This document shows, piece by piece, positions 33,528 through 41,798 of a stretch of DNA of 64,000 nt; position 1 is the stretch's first letter; every line of letters begins with the position of its first letter. The notes under the pieces are model-generated. The model was given only the letters and a program-made list of their open reading frames with translations. It was not told the DNA's origin and did not search any database. Source of the DNA: Verrucomicrobiaceae bacterium (GTDB lineage Bacteria > Verrucomicrobiota > Verrucomicrobiia > Verrucomicrobiales > Verrucomicrobiaceae). The DNA lies in assembly GCA_016795365.1 (NCBI GenBank), contig JAEUHN010000017.1:372001-436000 (forward strand). The letters run 5' to 3'. The position numbers and the translations under genes are program-made.

Positions 33528-34346
33528 GTGTTCCGTCGTCAGCTCTCTCTCAGCGCTCGAAGTGTGTCCCTGATCAGGGCAGCATGGTTGTCAATCCTGA
33601 TCGTGGCGACGGGTGGTGCCGTTGCCTTGTTTTTGATGGACAGAGCCGAGCAAAAAGAGTTCGAGACGCTGGTCACTGAAGCCCGTGCGGATGCTCTGGC
33701 TGTCGAGAGTGAGAATGATGTTCTGTCCATCATGAGCACGGTCAATCGAAGGCTAAAGCGGATCCACCTTCCCGACCAGCCAGCTTCGGGTGAAACCACG
33801 GAGGTGTCGATTCGATCAAGTCATGATCACTTGCTGGCACCCACCGGTGCGTGTGCGAGCTACTCACATGTGCTGGCCAAGGCGCTGATGACCGCAGGCT
33901 ACGACGTGAGAAAGGTGGGGCTGGGCAAGGATGGGAAACTGGCCATTCACCATGTAATCGAAGCCCGCATCGGTCCATCATGGGTGTTGCTGGATGCCTT
34001 TTACAATCAGGCATTTCGCGCCAAGGACGGCCATCTGGCCGGGGCCAGCTCCGTTCACGGCGACTGGAACTGGTATCGACAGCAGGTGGTGGCGGACTAC
34101 GATCAGCGCTTCGATTACAGCACCTACTACTACACCAACTGGGCACGAATCCCGGTCGTCGGCTGGGTGGTGAAATCGTGGCCGTCCCTTCACGCATGGT
34201 TACATGAGCACCGGGTTTCGGTCCGGTTTTGGTTTTTCAATACCTACCGGTGGCTTGCCTTCCTTTGCTTCATGCTGGCGATCGTGGCCGTGTGGGCGTT
34301 GCGCAGGATGGTCAGAGCGGCGGGGGCCTTTCGTCGGGTGGGGTAA
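33528..34346 (+). CDS. Membrane protein with transglutaminase-like domain
   Basis: A 272-residue protein. There is one membrane segment near the N-terminus (about 19-37) and one near the C-terminus (about 238-258). Between them GACASYSHVLAKALMTAGYD (Cys109), AIHHVIEARIG (His141/142) and WVLLDAFYN (Asp156) form a plausible Cys-His-Asp transglutaminase/protease triad facing the periplasm. Start is GTG 33528. It is divergent from the Rrf2 regulator, with the dyad between them. The function (peptidase, cross-linking or scaffold) is unknown, and no operon partner is visible. Confidence 0.65.
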   Translation: MFRRQLSLSARSVSLIRAAWLSILIVATGGAVALFLMDRAEQKEFETLVTEARADALAVESENDVLSIMSTVNRRLKRIHLPDQPASGETTEVSIRSSHDHLLAPTGACASYSHVLAKALMTAGYDVRKVGLGKDGKLAIHHVIEARIGPSWVLLDAFYNQAFRAKDGHLAGASSVHGDWNWYRQQVVADYDQRFDYSTYYYTNWARIPVVGWVVKSWPSLHAWLHEHRVSVRFWFFNTYRWLAFLCFMLAIVAVWALRRMVRAAGAFRRVG

Positions 34347-34434
34347 ACGACGCCATTGATCGACGAAAAGATTGCGTGTCGCCCTGCGTTCAGGCTAGGC
34401 TCTGAATTCCTCAACCCTGAGCTTCACCAATCCC

Positions 34435-35973
34435 ATGAATAACACACTCCAATCCAATCGCCGCCAGTTCATCGGCGGAGCCCTCGGCGCCGCAGGTCTG
34501 GCCGCCATGCCCACCTGGGCCAACGCCATCGGTGCCAACGACGAAGTGCGCGTCGCAGTCATCGGTTTCAACGGTCGTGGCAAAGGCCACATCGGCAGCT
34601 TGCTCGCCATCAAGGGCGTGCGCATCACCGCTCTCTGCGACGTTGACCAGAAGGTCATGGACAAGCAGGTGGCCGACTTCAAAAAGAAGAACATCGAGGT
34701 CAAGCAATACAGCGACTACCGGAAGCTGCTGGAAGACAAGGACGTGGACGCGGTCACGATTGCCACGCCGAACCACAGCCATACGCTGATCGCGCTCGCT
34801 GCACTCGCCGCTGGCAAGCACGTTTACGTCGAAAAGCCCGTCTGCCACAACCCGATCGAAGGCCGCAAGCTGCTGGAAGCCAGCGCCGTCGTCCTGCCCC
34901 GTGGCCAGATCCTTCAGCACGGCATGCAGCGCCGCTCGTCGCCGGGCTGGGCTGAGGCCGTGGCGTTCGCGCAGAGCGGTCAGATCGGCAAAGTGACGCT
35001 TTCCCGCGGTATCAACTACAAGGCCCGCAAGAGCATCGGCAAGACCGCCGCTCCCGCGCAGCCCGATGCGAATGGCCGCATCGCCGGCACCTTCCGCGAC
35101 ACGGGCGGCAAGCCCCAGATCGTCGATGTGGACTACAAGCTCTGGTCGGCTCCGCGTCCGGTCGCTCCGATGCAACGCGAGCAGTTCCACTATGACTGGC
35201 ACTGGCAGTGGGCCTATGGCAATGGCGACATCGGCAACCAGGGACCGCATCAGCTCGACGTGGCCCGCTGGGCGCTCGGCAACCCGACGCTGCTGCCCAA
35301 GCGCGTGATGAGCTTCGGCGGACGCTGGGGCTATCAGGATGACGGCCAGACGGCTAACAACCAGATGGCGTTCTACAACTACGAGCCCGCTCCGCTGCTC
35401 TTCGACAATCGTGGCCTGCCCAGCAAGGACATGAACTGGAAGCCCGGCTATGAGCCCGTCTATCTGGTCAATGGCAAGGCCGCTGCCGCCCGTATCGGCA
35501 ACGTGATCCATTGCGAAGGCGGCTTCGTCGCCGAAGGCAAGGCCTACGACAACGACGGCAAGCAGATCAAGAAGTTCGACAACTTCAATGATGGCGCCGA
35601 CCACATGAAGAACTTCATCGACTCGATCCGCGCCGGCAAGCTGGTGAACGACAACCTGCACGTCTCGCACGGCTACCACGCCGCCGCGCTGGCCCATCTG
35701 GCGAATGCTTCGTTCCGCCTGGGCAAGCAGATGTCGAACGATGAGATCCGCGAGCGCCTCAGCAATGACAAGGCTGGTCAGGAGACCTTCGAGCACTTCG
35801 TGAAGAACCTCGAAGCCAACCAGATCAACATGGCAACCGACAAGATCGTGGTGGGTCCCTGGCTCGACTACGATCCGCAGAGCAACCAGTTCACCGGTGA
35901 GTTCGCTGCTGAGGCCAACAAGCTCTTCGCTGAAGAGTATGCCCCGGGCTTCGAGCTGCCGACGGTGTCGTAA
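34435..35973 (+). CDS. Tat-exported Gfo/Idh/MocA oxidoreductase
   Basis: A 512-residue NAD(P)-dependent sugar oxidoreductase-like protein. The N-terminus NNTLQSNRRQFIGGALGAAG is a twin-arginine signal, so it is exported folded with its cofactor. The Rossmann strand VRVAVIGFNGRGKGHIG and VYVEKPVCHNPIEGRK (the EKP motif) define the family. HYDWHWQWAYGNGDIGNQG belongs to the C-terminal domain used by many Planctomycetes/Verrucomicrobia members. The role is probably in sugar degradation outside the cytoplasm. A strong terminator follows at 35999, so it is likely monocistronic. Confidence 0.92.
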   Translation: MNNTLQSNRRQFIGGALGAAGLAAMPTWANAIGANDEVRVAVIGFNGRGKGHIGSLLAIKGVRITALCDVDQKVMDKQVADFKKKNIEVKQYSDYRKLLEDKDVDAVTIATPNHSHTLIALAALAAGKHVYVEKPVCHNPIEGRKLLEASAVVLPRGQILQHGMQRRSSPGWAEAVAFAQSGQIGKVTLSRGINYKARKSIGKTAAPAQPDANGRIAGTFRDTGGKPQIVDVDYKLWSAPRPVAPMQREQFHYDWHWQWAYGNGDIGNQGPHQLDVARWALGNPTLLPKRVMSFGGRWGYQDDGQTANNQMAFYNYEPAPLLFDNRGLPSKDMNWKPGYEPVYLVNGKAAAARIGNVIHCEGGFVAEGKAYDNDGKQIKKFDNFNDGADHMKNFIDSIRAGKLVNDNLHVSHGYHAAALAHLANASFRLGKQMSNDEIRERLSNDKAGQETFEHFVKNLEANQINMATDKIVVGPWLDYDPQSNQFTGEFAAEANKLFAEEYAPGFELPTVS

Positions 35974-35998
35974 GAGAGTCGAAGATCACCATTCTGAG

Positions 35999-36029
35999 AG
36001 CGCGCGATCGAAGGGTCGCGCGCTTTTTT
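35999..36029 (+). terminator. Rho-independent terminator of the oxidoreductase gene
   Basis: AGCGCGCGA (35999-36007) and TCGCGCGCT (36016-36024) form a perfect 9-bp GC-rich stem with an 8-base loop, followed by five more T. It lies 26 bases after the stop codon. Confidence 0.9.
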
Positions 36030-36030
36030 G

Positions 36031-36232
36031 TGGTTCGGAAAAGAAGTTTCAAAAACGGAGAAACCTTCAGCGCGGACTGTGCCTATACCCCGAATGAAGA
36101 CGCTGAAGGTGGTTAGGAATGCCAAGCCCCACCCCAGAGTCGGCCGACACCACACTGAAGACTCAACAACGACAGAGCGGTAAGAGCTAGCAAGATGCGC
36201 GGAGGTATTGGGCTGCCTCCGCGCATTTTATT
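36031..36232 (+). ncRNA. Candidate small structured RNA with its own terminator
   Basis: About 200 bases between a terminator and the next gene, without an open frame, contain two perfect helices. ACCTTCAGCG (36063-36072) pairs with CGCTGAAGGT (36101-36110). ATGCGCGGAGG (36195-36205) pairs with CCTCCGCGCAT (36216-36226) and is followed by TTTATT, a terminator shape with no coding gene ahead of it. GTCGGCCGAC near 36147 is self-complementary. The simplest reading is an independently transcribed RNA ending near 36232, but a leader of the gene at 36427 is also possible. I do not recognise a known RNA family. Confidence 0.4.
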
Positions 36233-36426
36233 GCGCGCGTCAGCCATCGCGGGTTAAGTGATGCTACTATAGGGTAGGAAATATACTGCATTGATCGAAG
36301 CTTCTGCCGCTACAATAATAATGAACGTGGGCGAAAGGACGTGGTCTTCTAGTTCCCTCGTTTTGATCCCCGCAATTCCCCCCGTCATTAATGCATCTGT
36401 TTCGCTATCGAAGAATTGACCCAGGC

Positions 36427-37713
36427 ATGTTGAAAACATCTCTTTTGGCTTTGTGCTTTGCTCCGCTGGCAATAGCTCAGTTCGTGGTGCCACAAGTTGA
36501 CGCTCCCGTGGTTGTGTCCCAGAGCCCGATTTTGGTCGGGCAGTTATCGAACGGAGTCGGCGGGGCAACGCCAGAGCCTTCAGCGAAGTCAAAGAGCGAG
36601 CGACTGGTGGTATCCGAACCTGGACCCTGGGGACGGATAGCCTATTACCCCGTGTTTCTTGAGGCACCTTCGTTCTTGATCGAAAAGTTTCCGCTTCCCA
36701 ATTCGCGGCCTCGGTGGGCGTTCCCTGCTTCTCGTGCGGCTGAGTTGGCGGACATTTTCAAGACGGCCTCTCTCGATTCATCCTTTGTTCAGGCGCTGCT
36801 TGCTCCTAGCTCATTGGTCACGGAGGGTGAGTGGACTTATGTGTTTCCGCCTCTCCCGTTTTTGGAGGCAATGACCAGTTTGCAGCGGGAAATCATCTAT
36901 GCGGAGCTTCGGAAGTATTCCGTGAATGAGTATCACTTCGAGCCCGTGCTCATCGCCAGTGGTGATGTCGACGAATGGTTCCATTCCAGCGAGCTTCGTC
37001 CCGAGTTGATCGACAAGATTAAAACCTACTCGTATCACCGTGGAGATGCACTTGCGTTTAGCGATCTGCCAGCCTTGATGAATTATGTCAAAGGCGAGGC
37101 TGAAGGACGCGAGATGCTGAAAGCCTTCACCCGCACGCGGAGTCTTGTGGCTCGTCTGATGGTCAACGACAAGTCCGACATCCCGGCTATCATCAACTAC
37201 TGGACGACGGGCATGAACCTGCGGCGCAAGGACTTGGAGCCACTGCTTCGATCCGTGTTGGAGACGGAAGGTGTCGATTCGATCGATGTGGTCCACATGC
37301 TGCCTGCGCTGCCTCGCAAGCTGCTGCTGACCTACCCTGACATGGGCCTCGCTACGGATGGCATCTTCCCCGACTGTCACTGGACCTCGTTGAACTTCTT
37401 CAACTACAACCCGCAGGGCTACTTGCTCGATTCTCGTCTGGCCACCACCTCTGTGCTTGAGCGCTTCAATGCCGTGGAGCCCCCCTACAAGTTTGGTGAC
37501 ATCCTGTTCTTTCTTGATGCCAAGAACGGGGACGCGTTCCATTCATGTGTCTATATCGCCGATGACATTGTCTTCACCAAGAACGGTCGCAATGTGCTGT
37601 CCCCTTGGATTCTTAGCCGGCTCGAAGACGTGAAGAAGGTCTATCTGTTCGATAACAACGGGCGAGTGCAGGGCTTCCGAAACAAGCAGGCCCCGCCGTT
37701 GCAATCCAACTAA
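36427..37713 (+). CDS. Exported NlpC/P60-like cysteine-peptidase candidate
   Basis: A 428-residue protein with a signal peptide (MLKTSLLALCFAPLAIAQ). The first 300 residues are not recognised. Near the C-terminus PDCHWTSLNFFNYNP (Cys about 317) and FGDILFFLDAKNGDAFHSCV (His about 372), followed by YIADDIVFTKNG, look like the Cys, GD-hydrophobic and His segments of NlpC/P60 or CHAP-type papain-like enzymes. Cell-wall peptide cleavage is therefore possible. ATG 36427 is preferred to 36391 because it opens the signal peptide. The upstream 200 bases are AT-richer than the surroundings. It overlaps the convergent RidA gene by 4 bases. Confidence 0.55.
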   Translation: MLKTSLLALCFAPLAIAQFVVPQVDAPVVVSQSPILVGQLSNGVGGATPEPSAKSKSERLVVSEPGPWGRIAYYPVFLEAPSFLIEKFPLPNSRPRWAFPASRAAELADIFKTASLDSSFVQALLAPSSLVTEGEWTYVFPPLPFLEAMTSLQREIIYAELRKYSVNEYHFEPVLIASGDVDEWFHSSELRPELIDKIKTYSYHRGDALAFSDLPALMNYVKGEAEGREMLKAFTRTRSLVARLMVNDKSDIPAIINYWTTGMNLRRKDLEPLLRSVLETEGVDSIDVVHMLPALPRKLLLTYPDMGLATDGIFPDCHWTSLNFFNYNPQGYLLDSRLATTSVLERFNAVEPPYKFGDILFFLDAKNGDAFHSCVYIADDIVFTKNGRNVLSPWILSRLEDVKKVYLFDNNGRVQGFRNKQAPPLQSN

Positions 37714-38087
37714 GCCTCGCAAGTCACCTCGATCTCAATCAGCGCACCGAGGGGCAGACCTGCCACCTGCACGGTGGAACGTGCGGGCTTGTGGCCTGAG
37801 AACGCGGCGTCGTAGATCGGATTCACCTTGGGGAAATCGGTCATGTTCTGGAGGAACACAGTGGCCTTCACCACACTGGCCAGCGACAGGCCTTGCGAGC
37901 CCAGCACGGCGCGAATGTTGGCCAGGACCTGGTGAGCTTGCCCTTCCACGTCCAGAGCCTCTATTTTTCCAGAGGCTGGATTGATGGGGATCTGACCTGA
38001 GCAAAACAGGAAGCCCTGAGATTTCACAGCTTGCGAGTAGGGGCCAACCGCCTTCGGAGCATTCGGGACATCATTGATCAAGGTCAT
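37710..38087 (-). CDS. ridA: RidA family enamine/imine deaminase
   Basis: A 125-residue member of the Rid (YjgF/YER057c) family, trimeric enzymes that hydrolyse reactive enamines and imines such as 2-aminoacrylate. KAVGPYSQAVKSQGFLFCSG and QIPINPASGKI are the N-terminal hallmarks. ARSTVQVAGLPLGALIEIEV holds the conserved Arg that binds the carboxylate, plus the terminal Glu. ATG 38087 (MTLINDVPNAP) is the usual start. Cytoplasmic, apparently alone on its strand. Confidence 0.94.
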   Translation of the reverse strand: MTLINDVPNAPKAVGPYSQAVKSQGFLFCSGQIPINPASGKIEALDVEGQAHQVLANIRAVLGSQGLSLASVVKATVFLQNMTDFPKVNPIYDAAFSGHKPARSTVQVAGLPLGALIEIEVTCEA

Positions 38088-38176
38088 GATCGCCAGATGC
38101 ATTCAGAACACTGGAAGGTCAAAGGCGAAAGATTCCTCTTTTCATCTCTGATCCTTCATCCTTCATCTGCGCACCC

Positions 38177-38665
38177 ATGCCCCTTCAATTTGTTCGCTAC
38201 AAGCACGCCCGCTTCTCGGCACGTTTTCCCGAATCGTTCCGCTACTCGCCCAGCCACTACTGGATGGCACCGGTCGAGGGCGAGGCCGGATTGTGGAGGG
38301 TAGGATTCACCAAGTTCGCCACTCGTATGCTGGGCGAGTTGGTCGATTGTGAATGGCAGCTGCCCCAAGGCGGGCCGGTGGAGCTTGGGCAGGTGGTTGG
38401 ATGGGTGGAAGGCTTCAAGGCCGCCAGTGATGTGTTCTGCGTCATGAACGGCACCTTTGAGTCTGGGAATCCTTACCTCAAACAGGATGCCTGCATTGTC
38501 CGCAGCGATCCTTACGAGCAGGGCTGGCTCTACAGCGTGCGAGGCGAGCCTGAGCCTGAGAGCCTGGATGTGCATGGCTACATCGAGCTTCTGGATGCCA
38601 CCATCAAGCGCATGGCCGAGACGACTCATGCCGAGGATTCGCCTCCCGCAGTTGACGAAGACTAG
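38177..38665 (+). CDS. Solitary GcvH-like lipoyl-domain protein
   Basis: A 162-residue protein resembling the glycine cleavage H protein: WRVGFTKFATRMLGELVDCE, GQVVGWVEGFKAASDVFCVM with candidate lipoyl Lys81, NPYLKQDACIVRSDPYEQGW at the end of the domain. It differs in the N-terminal third and in an acidic C-terminal tail (AEDSPPAVDED). No gcvT, gcvP, lipA or lipB lies in the window. Solitary GcvH-like proteins elsewhere act as lipoate carriers or in stress pathways. It lies 25 bases before rfbA, but a functional link is not obvious. Confidence 0.75.
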   Translation: MPLQFVRYKHARFSARFPESFRYSPSHYWMAPVEGEAGLWRVGFTKFATRMLGELVDCEWQLPQGGPVELGQVVGWVEGFKAASDVFCVMNGTFESGNPYLKQDACIVRSDPYEQGWLYSVRGEPEPESLDVHGYIELLDATIKRMAETTHAEDSPPAVDED

Positions 38666-38689
38666 CCGTCACGCGAGACTTCGCGTCTT

Positions 38690-39562
38690 ATGTCAGCACG
38701 CAAAGGAATCGTTCTCGCCGGAGGTTCGGGCACCCGCCTCTATCCACTCACCATCGCCGTGAGCAAGCAGCTCATGCCCGTCTATGACAAGCCGATGGTC
38801 TATTACCCGATCTCCTGCCTGATGCTGGCTGACATCCGTGAGATCCTCATCATCTCCACACCGCACGACTTGCCGAACTTTCGCAAGCTCCTCGGTGATG
38901 GTTCTCAATGGGGCGTTCGTTTCGAGTATGCCGAGCAGCCCAAGCCCGAAGGCCTCGCCCAGGCCTTCTTGATTGGCGAAGAATTCCTCGCGGGCTCCAA
39001 GGCAGCCCTCGTGCTCGGCGATAACCTTTTCTACGGCTCGCAGTTCCGCAAGGCGGTCGAGAACGCGGCCCATCAAGAACATGGGGCTACCATCTTTGGC
39101 TACTACACCGCGACTCCCGAAGCTTATGGCGTGGTCGAGTTCGACCCCACGGGCAAAGCCATCAGCCTTGAGGAGAAACCGAAGCAACCGAAGAGCAACT
39201 ACGCCGTGCCAGGCATCTACTTCTACGATGAGCAGGTGGTCGAGATCGCCAAGGCGCTCAAACCAAGCCCTCGTGGGGAACTTGAGATCACCGACCTGAA
39301 TCGCGTGTATCTTGAGAAAGGCGAGTTGAACGTCGAAGTCCTCGGCCGTGGCACCGCCTGGCTGGACACCGGCTCACCTGATGCCCTCGCTGAGGCCACC
39401 ACCTTCGTGAAGGTCATTCAGCATCGTCAGGGACTCAAGATCGCCTGTCTCGAAGAAATCGCCGTTGGCAAAGGCTGGATCAGCAAGGCTGAGCTTCTCG
39501 CGACCGCCGAAAAACTCGGCAAGACCGAGTATGCCGACTACCTCAAGAAGCTAGCGCAGTAA
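38690..39562 (+). CDS. rfbA: Glucose-1-phosphate thymidylyltransferase
   Basis: A 290-residue nucleotidyltransferase that makes dTDP-glucose from dTTP and glucose-1-phosphate, the first step to dTDP-rhamnose. [17 protein letters not shown] is the nucleotide-binding signature, [17 protein letters not shown] the sugar-phosphate segment, and VLGDNLFYG the metal-binding Asp. Length is normal. The rest of the rhamnose pathway (rfbB, C, D) is not in the window. A hairpin without a T-run follows. Confidence 0.95.
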   Translation: MSARKGIVLAGGSGTRLYPLTIAVSKQLMPVYDKPMVYYPISCLMLADIREILIISTPHDLPNFRKLLGDGSQWGVRFEYAEQPKPEGLAQAFLIGEEFLAGSKAALVLGDNLFYGSQFRKAVENAAHQEHGATIFGYYTATPEAYGVVEFDPTGKAISLEEKPKQPKSNYAVPGIYFYDEQVVEIAKALKPSPRGELEITDLNRVYLEKGELNVEVLGRGTAWLDTGSPDALAEATTFVKVIQHRQGLKIACLEEIAVGKGWISKAELLATAEKLGKTEYADYLKKLAQ

Positions 39563-39574
39563 GGTCATTCAAGA

Positions 39575-39600
39575 AGGCCGCGCTCGAAGGAGTGCGGCCT
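39575..39600 (+). terminator. GC-rich hairpin after rfbA
   Basis: AGGCCGCGCTC (39575-39585) pairs with GAGTGCGGCCT (39590-39600) across a GAAG loop with one G-T pair. It starts 13 bases after the rfbA stop. There is no T-run, so termination strength is uncertain. Confidence 0.5.
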
Positions 39601-39650
39601 GATCGCGAATGGCGGGTCGTATCTGCTTGGCGTCGCTCTTGGTGTGGCGA

Positions 39651-41711
39651 TCACTGCGCCAGCCACTGCACTGCGTCGATGATGACGTGGCCGTTCGTGC
39701 CCGCGTTGCTGACTTCCACGAAACCGCCCTTGCCCGCTTCGAAGCGGAAACTGCCAAGCACATGCAACAGTCCATCCACCTCGGGCTTCTTCTTCTGATC
39801 AACGACGAAAGCCTTGTCGCCATCGGCGGAGTGCACCGTCACTGGCACATTGGTCGCGCGATTGTTCAGCGCCGTGTAGGCGATCGCGACACGATACGTT
39901 CCCGCCTTCGGTAGATCAGCGACAAAGCGAGCGGTCTGCTCGCCTTTGCGTTCGTTGCCGTCGTGAGCATAGCCTTCGCCGACAAAGGGTGAAGTCGTGT
40001 GGCCGAGGCTCTCGAAGCCCTTGAGCACAGCCTCCGTGTCGTCCACCACGATGCCACCGACCTTGTCCTTCTTGAGGCTGACGTGGTCCGGCATCGGCGC
40101 AGATTCGAAGTCGAGCATCTGACCATCCTTCAGCATCTGTTCCTTCAGCTTCGCGTAGTCGATGCCCTGCACTGTTGTCTTCTGATCAATGGCGTGCGCG
40201 GCAGCTGTTGCAGCACTCTGGCCCATCACCATGAAGACGGGCTCCATCCGAATGCTGCCATACGCGATGTGACTCGCCGCGAGACACACAGGCACGAGCA
40301 GGTTCGTGCACTGCTCGGCTTTCGGACGGATGCTGCGATAGCTGATCGGATAGGGCCGCGTGCCGATTTGGATGTCGCCCTCATTCCGCGCGAAGCCTTC
40401 CTTCGTCACGTAACGCTGCGTGTGATGTGAGTCCATGTTGTAGGCACCCATGCCCACGCTGTCCTCCACGATCTCCTTCCGCTTGCAGTTCTTCTCGCTC
40501 ATCACGTAGTCGCTCACCATGCGGCGTGCCTCGCGCACGTAGAGCTGACGCGGCCAGTTGCCGTTCTCGGTGAACTCATCTTTGGCGAGGCCTGACTTCG
40601 CATACACGGCACGGATCTTCTCCGGCACGCGCGGATGATTCGCGAGCGTCCACATCAGGCCCTTCTGGTAGTCCTCGTGAGCCTGCCAAATCTTCGCGCG
40701 CGTCGCGTAGTCGCCATCGGGGTAGTCGTAGTTCATCCCGATCATGTCGGTGCTAAACGCGAAATTGTTGTTCGTGTCCGTCTTGTGATTGGGCATCGGC
40801 GTCGGTGCCCACGGGAAGCGTTCGTCGCCCGCCTCGAAGTTGCGCAGCAGCAACTCGAACATCTTCTCGTCGTAGTTCGCCGGCTTCGGGAACGGCACGC
40901 GGATCGCGTCGTCGCTCGTGTTGCACATGCGGAAGTTGTAAGCCTGGATGTTCTTGTCGCCGTCGCCATCCTGGCCGGAAGGCATTGGCTTGATACCCCA
41001 CACGAGTCCGCTCGATGGATCGCCTGGCTTCACATACGGGTCCACGTTCTTCACGAACTGATGATGCTTCGCGCCCGCCATTTGGAGGCCGTTGATCGTC
41101 TCGCCATACTGCGCGTTCGGCTCACGACCGACGTGATAACTCACGCCCGCCTTCGCCATCAGATCGCCTTCATAGGTCGCATCGATAAACATCTTCCCTT
41201 CAAACACTCGCCCGCTCTCCATCACGATCTTCACGATGCGCGCGCCTTCCTTCACCACGCCGCTTTTCAAGTCCAGCCGCTCACCAAACACGACCGGCAC
41301 CTTCGCCTCGCGGATCATGTCATCGTAAACTTTCGACGCCACATGCGGTTCGAAGGTCCACATCGTCTCCTCGTCCGCCGAGTTGCCATGCGGCTTCTTT
41401 TTGAAGTAGTCCTCACGCGTTTGCAGCGTCCATGACTCCGGCTTCGAGTAGTGCTGCCAGATGCGATGATAAAACTCCCGCGACATGCCGCCGATGGCCT
41501 TCTTGTTGCCAATGTCTGTCGCGCCCAGGCCGCCTGTGGTGAGGCCGCCGAGAAACTTCGTTGGCTCGATCAGCACCACACTTTTGCCCAGACGAGCCGC
41601 TTGCACCGCAGAGGTGACCCCACCCGAGGTGCCGCCGTAAACGACGATGTCGTAGCTGTCAGCGGCTGAGACAGCAGAGGCGAGGGCGAGGAAAGCGAGG
41701 AGCGATTTCAT
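39651..41711 (-). CDS. Exported FAD-dependent oxidoreductase with golvesin-like C-terminus
   Basis: A 686-residue protein with a signal peptide (MKSLLAFLALASAVSAADSY). The FAD Rossmann motif is VVYGGTSGGVTSAVQAARLG with VVLIEP after it, and FIDATYEGDLMAKAG is typical of the FAD-dependent hydrolase/oxidoreductase group common in this phylum. Residues about 550-686 look like the golvesin/xanthan-lyase-type beta domain (GTYRVAIAYTALNNRATNVP, HVIIDAVQWL), which may bind polysaccharide. The substrate is probably a sugar. Start is ATG 41711; the ATG at 41717 is two codons upstream. Confidence 0.85.
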   Translation of the reverse strand: MKSLLAFLALASAVSAADSYDIVVYGGTSGGVTSAVQAARLGKSVVLIEPTKFLGGLTTGGLGATDIGNKKAIGGMSREFYHRIWQHYSKPESWTLQTREDYFKKKPHGNSADEETMWTFEPHVASKVYDDMIREAKVPVVFGERLDLKSGVVKEGARIVKIVMESGRVFEGKMFIDATYEGDLMAKAGVSYHVGREPNAQYGETINGLQMAGAKHHQFVKNVDPYVKPGDPSSGLVWGIKPMPSGQDGDGDKNIQAYNFRMCNTSDDAIRVPFPKPANYDEKMFELLLRNFEAGDERFPWAPTPMPNHKTDTNNNFAFSTDMIGMNYDYPDGDYATRAKIWQAHEDYQKGLMWTLANHPRVPEKIRAVYAKSGLAKDEFTENGNWPRQLYVREARRMVSDYVMSEKNCKRKEIVEDSVGMGAYNMDSHHTQRYVTKEGFARNEGDIQIGTRPYPISYRSIRPKAEQCTNLLVPVCLAASHIAYGSIRMEPVFMVMGQSAATAAAHAIDQKTTVQGIDYAKLKEQMLKDGQMLDFESAPMPDHVSLKKDKVGGIVVDDTEAVLKGFESLGHTTSPFVGEGYAHDGNERKGEQTARFVADLPKAGTYRVAIAYTALNNRATNVPVTVHSADGDKAFVVDQKKKPEVDGLLHVLGSFRFEAGKGGFVEVSNAGTNGHVIIDAVQWLAQ

Positions 41712-41798
41712 GAGCATCCCTTAGCGAGCGCTGGGCAGGCGAACTTTCAAGGGCTCGCTAAGGGAATGCTTTGGCCTTTGGAGATTCGGCTTGCGTGA

